Below, one piece after another: positions 1 to 10,330 of a DNA stretch of 64,000 nt (position 1 is its first letter; each line of letters begins with the position of its first letter). The notes beneath the pieces are model-generated. The model was not told where the DNA came from. It was given only the letters and a program-made list of their open reading frames with translations, and did no database searches. The DNA lies in contig MU858099.1 of NCBI GenBank assembly GCA_033297075.1, positions 62,001 through 126,000 of the forward strand, in the 5' to 3' direction. This stretch comes from Rhypophila decipiens (lineage: Eukaryota; Ascomycota; Sordariomycetes; Sordariales; Naviculisporaceae). A program made the translations under genes and the position numbers.

Positions 1-1105
1 GAATTTGGGGACCGGGTCGAGGTCGATGACTAGACGCTTGCTGCGTGGGACTGAAGGGGACGAGTCAAAGTTGTCAAATATTTCTTCCTCTTCTTCAGGT
101 GCCCTTTTTTGTTTCTTCTGGATAGGATCTACTGCGTTTGTGCTCTGGATTTTGTGCTCTGACATCCGGTCAGGCTGGAAAGGCCAAGTTAGTGATGTGC
201 TGCATGGTGAGAGAAGATGTGGATTTTGCCTACCGGAACAAAAAAGTCGCTGACGGCTGCCGCAAGGTACAGCAGACCTCTTGGACCAAGAGGGTCCATG
301 AGTCTCGCTATGCTGCGGAGCTCATGCAGATAGTCCGATATGCTCACGAAGGGGAGCACAAGCAGCATATTGCGGTCCTTCGCATCACGGTACTTTCGCA
401 AGACTTGGAGCATCTTGGATGCGTCTTCATCTCTTGCCACGACGCTGCCATTGGGGCCTTCCCGCATGAAATCAAGGAAGCAGTCTGTTGCATGGCTGTA
501 ATGGCGAGAGAAGGGTAATAAAGAGAACTGCCGATGCCTTATTGGAGAGGGTTTGATGTCAGTATACATGATCTGGACAGATTTAGGCGCTTTGGCTTGC
601 AAGATGAGCAACATACAAGAACAACACCGCATATCCAGCCTCGAGAAAGTACTCTGCGCTTGTCTAGTAATCGAGACTCAGAATTAGCATCGCTTTGTAA
701 AGCTCCAGCCGGCCAGGTCCAAGGCACTCGACGTAAAGCAGCAGTGATGCATCAAGCTACCAAGAGAGAAAGATGCTTACAGCGCCACGAGTACCGGCCG
801 AGAAGTTGTCAATGAAGCGGACAGTTTGTTTTTCTGTTTTATGAAATACGTAGTCAGTATCATTGGCCAGGGCGAGATATGGGCTTCTGTGTAAAGGGGA
901 ACTCACCCAGCGGCACCGTCGTGCCACCAGAAGTGATCAACACCAGACGTCTACCGGCTGCGGCATGGAAATTTATGAATTCCCTCGCCAATTTCTCATG
1001 CTCAGGAAGATGTTTCGGGGGCGGGTTGGTGGTGAAGTAGTGGTCCTCGGCCAGAGCTTCCAAGTTCGGAGGCGGAACCTCGGGCGAGATGGCGGTGTGT
1101 GACAT
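1..1105 (-). CDS. CAB2: Phosphopantothenate-cysteine ligase (Cab2/CoaB type), 5' part, runs off the left edge
   Basis: Predicted to join cysteine to 4'-phosphopantothenate in cytosolic coenzyme A synthesis. Five exons on the minus strand: 1105-907, 833-781, 663-617, 537-234 and 174-1. All junctions are GT-AG and phases agree. The spliced protein carries the family landmarks in order: LVLITSGGTTVPLE, VRFIDNFSAGTRGATSAEYF, a FLHRQFSLLPFSRHYSH segment and YLAAAVSDFFVPPDRMSEHK. In known eukaryotic ligases the SGGT and DNFSAGTRGA blocks bind nucleotide and the AAVSDF block lies at the active site. 259 codons are visible and the C-terminus lies outside the window. The start is the ATG at 1105; the same frame extends a little upstream but without an ATG. 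Family assignment is firm. The symbol follows the yeast orthologue. Confidence 0.93.
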
Positions 1106-2297
1106 TTTGGCCAAGTATTTAGGGATGAGGGAGTAATGTTGAAATAGTATCTATGAATATGAATGTTGAGGGTTGTCGAAAGGTAGGTAATCCTGACGTG
1201 AACCTCTCTGCTCAGGGTTGAGGTTAAAAGGTCGTTGTTGTTTGTGAGAGCGGGCACTACCCAGTTCGGGTCTGATGACCAAACCAACAGTCGACCGGGA
1301 GATCCACCGGTCTATGCCGATTGAAACAGATTTGTTTTATCTCATCCGATATTGGGCCTGGCCAGTGCTGCGACTGAAAATTAATCCTTTCCGGGAGAGA
1401 AAATGAAGATTTCTTGGATATCCCTTCACTCGTGAGCTTGTATTAAATGAAGGTGAACGGAATATAAGATGATTGAAGGCACTTGAGGCATCCAATACCT
1501 CTACAATTCGCGAGCACTGCTGCAAAGATAGGCGAGTCGAAGGTGCTACAATTCCTTCAATATATCACTGCATGAACTACACTGAATCCTCATACGATCA
1601 AGCTCTTTGAGTGAGTCTGGACAACTGCGTCACTTTCGATCTGCTGTTTATAGCGGGGTTGAGGGGTCATTCAACTGCGGGGTGATTGATCCGAGGAGGT
1701 TTCGGACTCTGGAGCTCAAGCAGCAGGGTTCAGGGAAGGCGGATGAAAGGAATTGCGCTTGCCCTGGACTCAATGGGTCCAGTGATGCAGGAACTTCAGG
1801 AACCAAAGCACACCGTATACCGTGCACCGGGCCACCTTGAAAAGGGGTTCGGAATCAAGACCGCAATGACTTGTCAGAATCAAAAGTCGGGTTCGGAAAG
1901 TTACCAGAAGAGTCAATGCCCCCGAGTATTGTTCCACAGTCATTGATAATCAGCTGCTATGTTTGTTGTGACGACACAACGAAACATACGAACTGAGAAG
2001 TATTATTGTGAATTATAATCATAATATTCTTATCTGGCATCGCAGCCCTTTTCTAATGAGCACAAGCTAACCTCGCCGGGTATATATCTTCGCAGAGGTA
2101 ATACATGTATCCTACACTGAGAACTCCATGGACAGTGAGCTGAGATGGAAGCGACGCATGCTACTGAACTAATACTGGACGGGGACCTGAAAAAGAGAAG
2201 ATAGGGAAAAAAAAAAAGACCGAACGCAGTCACCAGTTTAACAAACAAACTCTTACACACCTGTCGCTTGAATATTCCAAGCCTACCATACCTTGTC
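1106..2297. other. Intergenic, upstream of the ligase gene and downstream of MRS2
   Basis: About 1.2 kb holding the promoter of the ligase gene and the 3' end of MRS2. Small open frames exist on both strands, but none shows a recognisable domain or intron-consistent extension. Confidence 0.6.
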
Positions 2298-4090
2298 TTA
2301 GAAGATACTAAAGCCCTTCTTGGGCCTTGGCTTGCCAGCATTCTTCATCATGTTGATCCTCCTCAGCCGCTCGCGGTTGCTAGGATCGAGAAGCGTATCG
2401 GTGGCTTCTTCGCGGAACCAGTGGCCCCGAGTGCCGTGTCGTAGGTCGCTGCCGTTGATCTTGACCCGCTGCACCTTGCGCAACTTGACAAGACCGTACC
2501 AGCACACCAGGAGAGAGAAGAAAGTCGACACGGTGGTCACGGCACCGAATCCCCAGTTGGTCTCCTCAATGAAATTCTCCAGGTTCATGCCGTAGAGACC
2601 AGCGAGGAATGTGCCCATGGCGAGTCCAAGTGTTCCCACGCTGAATTTGAGATCCAGCAACATCAGCGAGTTGCGATTGGCGTCAAGAATGGCACGGATA
2701 CTGCGCGGAACAACAGTTAGCTTCCTGCAATGGATTGTGGTTTGAACCTCGGTAGACCACTTACATTTCTTCCGTGTTCCTGATGCTGGAGACCAGGTTG
2801 CCAGCCTCTTGGGCTACTTCGTCGCATATCTTATTGTACGACTCCAATAGTAGCTCGATTTCAGTGTGATCGTCCTCCCCGCGGAAAAGGTCATGTGTCT
2901 TTTCCGTCAGGTACATGGCGGCAAGATCGTCGTCCGCCTCCAACAGCTCCTCAATGGCGTCCCGGACAAGCTTGACCTTTTGTTCAAAGGTACTGACCCT
3001 CTTGGACAGAACGAGCAGGATGCGCAGCTTCTCGCGATCGATATCGTCCTCCAACTCGCTCAGAATGCGAATCACCGGTTCCCTCACCGACTCAAAGTCG
3101 GCTTCCAGTTCCGATGTCACGCTCATGAGTACGGCTTCGAGCGCACGGAACTCGTACGGCAGGCTGTTAGCCCCTGGTGACTGTTTTGTCTGTAATTTCC
3201 CCTGGAGGTCATACATGAAGGCCGATTGAGGGTATGATGTCTTGGAGCCGTACACATCGAACAGTAGGACCCGGTCGTGCTTGATAAGAACCTTCAAGTG
3301 GAGCAAGTTTAGAAGAATGGCAGAAGGGCGGACGAGGATGTGCGGGAGGTTGGATGAGTCGATCTTGCGCAAATCTCGCGGGAGAAGACCGTACTGTCCA
3401 TCGAATACACCTGTCAGATAAGAGCTCGAGACGGCATTGGATTGAGAGGATGTGCTCTAAATGTACCTTGGCAATCAGCTCGCTCTTTTTGAGCTCACCG
3501 TCGACCATAATCACATCACCATTGCCATCCACCTCAGTGCACCGCAGTCGAGGATCCAGCGCAGCCTTGGCCGTCAGTGCTCTGCGCGGGAAGATGGATC
3601 CTGCCTGTTCTTCCATGGAGAGAATGTCATCCTTCTCCTTCACGCCCAGACCACCCTTAGAGCCTGGCCCAAAGAGCCATTCTCTCCATTTTGGCCCTTC
3701 CTTCTCACATGGCGTGTTCGCTTCTGAAGATTTATATCGGCGCGCGCCTCCCGATGGTATATGCGTAGGAGCTCTGGTTGTTAAGCGCTGTTTGCGAACA
3801 GACTTGGTCAGGACCACATCAGCATCTAGAACTCTGGGGCCTATCGCAAGGCTGCCATAGTTCCTCGTAACTGTTATCGTTCGGGGCTTCGAGATGGTAG
3901 TCGACGGCTTCGGTCTGCCACTAGCTGTTCCGGCGTTACGACGCTGTTGGGTTGTCGCTGGGTTCACGCAACGGCCGATGATGCAATCGGCGCCGCGACT
4001 GGGAGCAAAGAAGGCGACACCTTCTGATTGCGCGCGGAGGAAGCGAAGGAGATTACGCGATGGCGCCGTGAGTCTCAATGCCGTCGGCAT
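2298..4090 (-). CDS. MRS2: MRS2-type mitochondrial inner-membrane magnesium channel (CorA superfamily)
   Basis: Imports Mg2+ into the mitochondrial matrix as a pentameric CorA-like channel. Three exons on the minus strand, 4090-3467, 3393-2765 and 2700-2298, give 551 residues in phase. Visible features are an Arg-rich, acid-poor N-terminus fitting a mitochondrial presequence, the YGLLPRDLRKIDSS block, a long charged helical region, the ILDANRNSLMLLDLK block and two C-terminal membrane segments (about 437-454 and 470-490). The diagnostic GMN triplet is at 455-457, followed by the short acidic loop between the two helices. The tail is basic and ends in KKGFSIF. The first in-frame ATG is at 4090; the frame is open further upstream without an ATG. 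Fungi have two paralogues (MRS2 and LPE10/MFM1), and this could be either; MRS2 is the simpler call. Confidence 0.93.
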
Positions 4091-4651
4091 CGCGAGCTTC
4101 AAGGGTTGTCTGCCGAATGCTGTACCTGCAACATGGACGATGAGTACGGGGTACCACTCCAAAAAATTCTATGGATTCGATGTCGTCAAAGCTGGTTCCA
4201 TCAAATCCTCGATACCCCTGTCCTGGTAGTGGGGCGCTGGGTAACATTCCAGTACCGATACGCCTTAAGGGGCCCCGGGCGGCGTATTGAATACGGAAAT
4301 TTCGTTTTTAGTGGCAACATATTTTCGGGTGGCTTTGTCAACAGTTCATCTTATGACTTGATGCAGGGACGATGTGGAAGTAACAGCCTCGTCCTTTCTG
4401 CCCATGGCCGGCCTCTGGTCCATGTGATGTCCACTTGCCTGGAGCAGACGTCACCAGTATGGTATTTTGAACATTTACTTTTCAGGAAAGGGTCAACTGT
4501 TGAGACTTGAGAGGTGCAAGAAGGTATGGAAGGACACCTCGGCACTTTATTTATACTTTTCGCCTTTCTCACCAACTCACTAGGCGCCGAAACTCACAAC
4601 ATCGGTTGTTTCTATCTTTGACGCTGGACAACTTCTCCATCACAGCTCAAA
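4091..4651. promoter_or_regulatory. Divergent promoter region between MRS2 and the F-box gene
   Basis: 561 bp separate the two divergent start codons. The last stretch before 4652 is pyrimidine-rich on the plus strand, as is common for fungal 5' leaders. A TTTATTTATACTTTT stretch lies at about 4546-4560. No further gene is visible. Confidence 0.45.
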
Positions 4652-5293
4652 ATGGCACCGACCCCCATCAAGGTCAAGGGAAAAGGGCCACGCAAGAAGG
4701 CCTGGGCACCTCCTGATCCCACCAAACTAAAGCGGAGACACGATGATGATGATGATGCGATGGCTCGAAGACTTGCCAGGAGGAGGAAACCCGCCCTCAT
4801 CGAGAAACTCCCCACCGAGATCCTGGAGCGGATATTCTTCCTTTCCCAGAACATCAACTTCCCCCGAAGCAGCCTCCGGATCGGCAAAATCTTCTCCCAT
4901 CCGAGCGCTTTGGTACAGCTCACCGTGGAAGCTTTCGCCCCGAGATGGAAGCTCGCGTTTGGGTGCCAGGAAGGATGCAAAACCCCGTCATGGTTGCCGG
5001 CCTATGTAGGATGCAGGACATGCCGCAATCTGTTATTTGGAGACTACGGCAAGAAAGCTGGAAGCCGTGCCTTCGAGACTGCCGTTTTGGCATGCCCTTG
5101 GATGACTATAGAGATTCTGGACAACGCCCAGCAGGTGTTCAAGCGCCGTTATAAGTCGTTTGAGCTGCGGCAGAAGATTGAAGGGCCAGAAAGCTACACG
5201 TTGGGTGGAGGCTTGGACAGAGATTTGGACGCACTGCCGAAAGAAGAGGGCGTGAATTCCAATACAGACGATGAAGCAATCATACGCCTCTAA
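4652..5293 (+). CDS. F-box-like protein with a small cysteine cluster
   Basis: Intronless, 213 residues. A basic N-terminus is followed by an Asp run coded by GATGAT repeats. An F-box-like helix then begins at about residue 49 (LIEKLPTEILERIFFLS). F-box proteins usually link substrates to SCF ubiquitin ligases, so a role in substrate selection is inferred. The rest is short for an F-box receptor and shows no LRR, WD40 or Kelch repeats. It has four close cysteines at 105, 109, 121 and 124 (CX3C and CX2C), which could bind a metal; that is speculation. Many short fungal F-box-only proteins have no known partner. The start at 4652 is the first ATG of the frame. Confidence 0.7.
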   Translation: MAPTPIKVKGKGPRKKAWAPPDPTKLKRRHDDDDDAMARRLARRRKPALIEKLPTEILERIFFLSQNINFPRSSLRIGKIFSHPSALVQLTVEAFAPRWKLAFGCQEGCKTPSWLPAYVGCRTCRNLLFGDYGKKAGSRAFETAVLACPWMTIEILDNAQQVFKRRYKSFELRQKIEGPESYTLGGGLDRDLDALPKEEGVNSNTDDEAIIRL

Positions 5294-6532
5294 ATCCAGC
5301 TTTGTGTGCATTACGGGTTATAATCGTCTTTTTCAAGCGCATTTCTGGGTTTTTTCATATGTATAAGGGATTCAATATACAGCTCATTGAGATAAATGAC
5401 CTATGCATTCATTTCACTTCCCATTTCTCGCCCCAATTTTCGAACTAGCTCTAATTCCCAGGTAAGTAAGGGAGAGAAACATGACAACCAACCTCCCGCA
5501 TCTGACATCAATGATGACCTGAAGTGTAGGCGGAAGCATCTGCACGGATCATCGAAAACAGTAGCGTCACTTTCTCCTAATCGTCAAATGGGCCCGTATA
5601 TAGGTGCTCCGGGATCTCTGTTGATGGATGAACTCGTGCTTGACAGTTGAAGTTACCTTTCCAATCTCCGTGAATACCTATGTATCTCTTCGCTACAGAT
5701 AGTAAAGTCTCCTGTACGATACACGACAGCATATACGGTGGTTGAACAGAATCCCGTCGAATTACCTACGTACTGGGTGTATCTCTTTCCTCTGGGAAGG
5801 CCGACGGACAAATATGGATACTGCTGGTATGGAATATTGTTGAAAATTAATTTCCCAAATCAGGCATCCAATACTTTAACTGGTGTCCTCAATTCATGTT
5901 TTTCCATGTAATTCATGTTTAGAGGTGTACAGTTCTTGTCGCACTCTGGGTGATGGTGCGAACTCCCGACTGCAGAGCCAATGCCCTAGAAGAGAGGTTC
6001 ATGCCTTGGCAGAGTTGCTCTTTATGGAGAACCTTCCCCAGGGAACCGATGCTAAAACAATCAAGATCATCAGTCTTCCTGAAAGGGCGATGTTTACGAT
6101 CGCCCATGTCATAGACCAAAGGTGACAAAAACAGCCAAGTTGTGCACGTCGTGTTGCGGTTGAGATTTTTTCATTTTCTCCATTTCTGCCTCTTCGCCAA
6201 AAATGACAATCCCATCCCTTATCATTGCAAAACAGCGAAACCGCAAACCGATCCCAGCCCTCGCCCTATCCTCTTAACCGACCGACATCACGGCGAGCAG
6301 CCGAGAACAAGGATCAAGAAACCGACATCGTCGTCATCATCATCCTGGCCAGCACATTAACCCCACCCTCAAGTAATAGTCCTGAAAAGATCTGGGGTCG
6401 CATAGTTCCTTCCTCTAAATAGCACCGAGCGAATACAAAGAGGTACTATTCGATTGCGCCGCATCGTTTTATCGTTCAAGAGGTCATTGTTGTTGCCGTG
6501 GAAGAGGAAGAGAAGAAGAGTTGTTGGCTGAT
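5294..6532. other. Intergenic between convergent F-box and eS30 genes
   Basis: About 1.2 kb between two convergent genes, probably both 3' ends. Short open frames on both strands are under 90 codons with no family signature. No RNA gene or repeat of note was seen. Confidence 0.55.
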
Positions 6533-7068
6533 TTAAGTGCCGGGGTTGGGGTTCATCTTGCGCTTGCCACCGGTCAGGGTGACGTTGACGAAGCGGCGGG
6601 TGTATGTGAGTCTCTTCTTCGCGCGGCCCTTACTATATCCCAGCGCAAAACATCCATCGATTAGCAACCCGAGATCCGCGAAGAAAGGAGGGGACAGGAT
6701 CAACATACGGAGTCTTCTTCTTCTCCTGCTTCTCAACCTTGGGGGTCTGAGACTTGACCTTTCCTGTAAACGAGAGTCAGGTATGTCCGCATTTTCTTGT
6801 CCATTCACGAATGTCGAAACAATCCCCATGTTCTATCGAACAAGCATCGCTGCCCCAATCACTCCATCTCTTGTTCAATCAGGCGGCAGTCGTCATAGAC
6901 GAAATATCGAATCGTAAAAAATGAAATGAGTTCATGATGGAAACATACCGGCACGAGCCAAACTAGTGATCGAGAAATGTCAGCAAAATTCTGCCCCATT
7001 GCCCCAAGTCCAAGACTTGTCCGCCATGCGGAAGTGGATTTGATTTACCTTCCGTGAACCTTTCCCAT
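6533..7068 (-). CDS. RPS30: 40S ribosomal protein eS30
   Basis: Small-subunit ribosomal protein, 62 residues, highly basic. Four exons on the minus strand: 7068-7049 (20 nt), 6962-6949 (a 14-nt microexon), 6763-6709 and 6632-6533. Phases are exact. The product begins [20 protein letters not shown] and ends [10 protein letters not shown], with the invariant block [20 protein letters not shown]. It has no ubiquitin-like leader, unlike the animal FUBI-S30 fusion, and so matches the unfused form known from yeast. Introns are 86, 185 and 76 nt. The gene is divergent from the roadblock gene. Confidence 0.97.
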
Positions 7069-7519
7069 TTTCAATTATTTGCGGTGGGCGCGGACTGACT
7101 ATCTAGAAGTTGTGAGTCGGGTGCGTTCTTCGGGACGGCGTTCGTCGTTCGTTGGGCGGATGCAGAAATCGGAATACTGACCTTGTCGGGGCGGATTTAG
7201 TTGGCGATTCTGAGAATTGTGGGAGCTGCGGGGCTTTGCCTTGGGGCTCAAAAGTCAGCTGGCGTGGCGTTCTTGACTGCACGTGATTCGGATATTTAAT
7301 GGGTCACAGTTGCTGCCAGCTGGAGGAGCTAGCCGCTGAAAAATGGGGCTCTTGAATGACGTTGGTACGATACGGAGCATCGGTACCGTAATGTAATTCG
7401 GCTAACATCGACCAACGGGAATTGGCTGTTTGTTGAACAAGTTAGGTACGACTCCACCTTCACAGCTCGACACGATATCACGAAAGACGAACACATCCGC
7501 CTCAAGTCTTTTATACAAA
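7069..7519. promoter_or_regulatory. Divergent promoter of RPS30 and the roadblock gene, with a CACGTG E-box
   Basis: 451 bp between the two start codons. It contains the palindrome CACGTG at 7280-7285, followed by AT. CACGTG is the core site of bHLH factors such as Cbf1. Its use here is inferred from position only. Confidence 0.4.
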
Positions 7520-8075
7520 ATGTCAGATACAGCCTTGGTATGTCGTTTTCCCCATAAAAGCTCCTATATAATCCGTGTGGTACATCTGGCTGACGGGAAG
7601 CCCTTGATGACCCCAAAGCAGGGTAATGTGTCTGATGCACTCGAGGAGACACTCGGGCGTCTCTCCAAGAAGCCTGGAGTCAAGGCAACCATTGTCCTGG
7701 ACCGCGTCTCGGGGTCAATATTGAAGACAAGCGGCCAGGTGGCTTCCATTCGTAAAACAAACAGCAGCAACCAGACGGTCGGGTCAGGGTCCTTCTCCAA
7801 CAATGACACGGCTGCCCCCGGCAGCAGCCTAGATCAAGGCGTCGAGGAGTTGGCGAGTATGGTATGGAACTTCGTTTCCAGTGCCGGTGATCTGGTCCAG
7901 GGGATTGACACAGAAGTAAGTCGATACCTTCCTGATGAGGAGCGCGATGAGTTATTCACACCAGACATAGGACGAACTGAAATTACTGCGACTCCGAACA
8001 AAAAAGCAAGAACTCGTCATCGTGCCCGATGCCAAGTATCTGCTGATCGTTGTCCATGACACACCGCCAGCCTGA
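7520..8075 (+). CDS. Roadblock/LC7 dynein light chain
   Basis: Predicted subunit of cytoplasmic dynein (DYNLRB family), which binds the intermediate chain as a dimer. Three exons, 7520-7537, 7622-7915 and 7971-8075, give 138 residues. The spliced protein shows the roadblock fold order: NVSDALEETLGRLSKKPGV (helix 1), then AGVKATIVLD-like strand and VSGSILKTSGQV, an insert rich in Ser/Asn, ELASMVWNFVSSAGDLVQGI (helix 2), and C-terminal strands ELVIVPDAKYLLIVVHD. The Ser/Asn/Gly loop of about 35 residues makes it longer than animal proteins of about 96 residues. Intron 1 is 84 nt, free of stops and a multiple of three, so an unspliced reading would add 28 residues. I prefer splicing because GTATGT, a CTGAC branch site and CAG are present. 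A Ragulator/MglB-like role is less likely. Confidence 0.85.
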
Positions 8076-10330
8076 AATGCGGACATGGATCAGGCAAGAC
8101 ACGAGCTTGAGGCATCACGAGAATCTCGCGTCGGTCTAAGGTGGGATGATGGTAATAGACGCGATATTACGACATGTTTTGCTCGTCTACCTGGGGCCGC
8201 TTCTTGGGAATTATTAGCAGGGCAGTGAGATATCATCACCCAATCTCATTCCACCTCCGACTCGCGAATTGTGTCTTCTTTTTTGCGCAGCAGTGGGATG
8301 GGTTAACCGGCTGTATAAAGGGGGAAATATTACTAGGCGCGAACCCGTTCTTGCCCCGAGATTACGAGTGCCTCAGTTAGAGGCGGCTGATAAGCAGAGG
8401 ATGGATAGGTTGACCGCATGCTGCAGGAACCGGACGTCCAACTACCCTACGCGTATAGTAGAAGTCCGGCATAACCAGCCCGACCCGCTTCCCCGGGAGG
8501 AGGAGGGCGGGCGGACCAACTCGGCGAAGGAAAGAAGCAGGTCAATAATGAACTTTGGGGTGTAGACGGGAAACCCGGTGAGGCTCCGCAAAGTGAAAAC
8601 GACGGGAAATTTGGTTAGGAAACTTGGTTTGGCCAACGGCGGACCCTTCCGTTTCAGATGTCCGAAAAGAAAGGACCTTTTGAAATTCAGGCTATCTTGA
8701 AGTGGAAATGAGATATGATTATTTGCATTTTCTCCCAAGTTCCGAGATCTCAATCGCTATCAAAGAGGTGAGCAAAGTCAGGCTCGCTTGAACCACAATG
8801 CACACTTTCTCAAAACAGACCAAATTCCGCCTCCTCCCCTGGTCCCTTTTGAAGTGAAATCACCGTTGTCGCACTACATATACAGGCCGGCGCAATGGGT
8901 AGCATCGCACCAGAGAAAATACGGTTTTCACAAACAACCTCACCTCGCACTTCGCTTCATATCTCCGGGACGGGTCTTGGCAGATGCCACCTGTATCGTC
9001 GCCTCGATGTGGTCTAATAAATGTGTAACCTGCAAGAAACCAGGTCAACCCTTGCACGATGAAGGGATATCCACATAAAGAAGACTGACTGACGTGAGGC
9101 AAACAACCTCACTTGGGCAAGTAAAACAGGTAATTTGCAATGATGGACAACCTACTCGAAACAGAGCCAAATACCGGGCTTATTTGCTACCTAGGTAAGC
9201 TTGAATTCTTTCAGGGCAGATCTAGTACAGTACCACATACAGGCCCATACCTCGGGCATGTGTCAGATTGTAATTAGCGGTCCTATCGCTCCGTCCTCCG
9301 AGATAATGATGATTGATACGGCAGCTTGTTCGGGTGCATTTCCCACAGCCAGATCTGAAACATGTCAGCTAGGAGCTATCTTTCCCCCAACTCCTTCAGG
9401 CGCATCGAGGTCTCTGACTGGCTGATATGTTCAAGCTTCGGAGGTCAAAATTTGCTTGGTTACGTGCAAGCTTCCTGCAGGTCAGATCAGGAACTGGTTG
9501 TGAATTTTGCCCGAAGCGCAGCCAGCAGCGTCATATCATGCGACGTGTTGGCCAGCCCAGGATACGGGTTCGATGGGAGAATGGTCAAGGTGTATAACAA
9601 TCCTGTAATAGCAACCGGCGGGCAGCTTTGTTAAGCCTCTTGACCTGAATATAGACCAGCGGCCTAGACCTGGTTTCCCTTGTTATGCCATCTTCCCTTC
9701 ATTCATTGGTCCTCCCGCCCTAGCTTGGCTCATCGATGATATAATTACCTTGGGGTTAGCGAGCAGCCTATTGTTTTCATATCTTTCCTGCACCCAAGGT
9801 TGATGATGGATCATGGATGAGGAACTTGAGACAGGCTTGGAGCTCCATTGTGTCGTCAGTCTCCCGGTCTCCCTCCCGTAGCTGCCATCCTTTACAACTA
9901 GGAGCAGGCCCTGGCCCACAAGCAGTCTGCTTTTTTCCATCTCTTCTTTCTTCTGATCTCCGTCGGCACCCAAGACTGATCGATAGGATTATTCCGTTTT
10001 GCGGGAATGATCAGCATTATTTCTCGTTATATGCTCCTTCTCTTATACATCTGACTTCACTCTCTTTATGTCGTCAGGATTGGCTGTTGCAACCTCTTAC
10101 AGCACCTCCTAGTATTCTGGTGCTTGTTCACTCCACATCGGTCTCCCGGCACACTCGACTCGAACAGCTGCACTACAGGCGGAAGGCGGCATCTTGGTGG
10201 CTTAACGCCTGTGAGAATCCCGTGTGGAGATCACTAACATCGGTGTGCTGTGTTCCCGCCGAGCCGTGTTATTGCTTTCGGATCTTTCAGCGCAGCGATT
10301 CGATGAGATCATCGACGGCACATATCGACA
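8076..10330. other. Intergenic, no gene recognised
   Basis: 2.25 kb upstream of the unknown-function gene. Open frames on both strands (longest about 220 codons, overlapping the next gene in another frame) show no domain, signal peptide or conserved block. The last few hundred bases are pyrimidine-rich and could be a long 5' leader. Confidence 0.5.

Noticed and set aside
6764..6948. Possible C/D snoRNA in the second RPS30 intron (ATGACGA and CTGA boxes)
   Set aside because: The C box has a mismatch, spacing is long, and no terminal stem was found.
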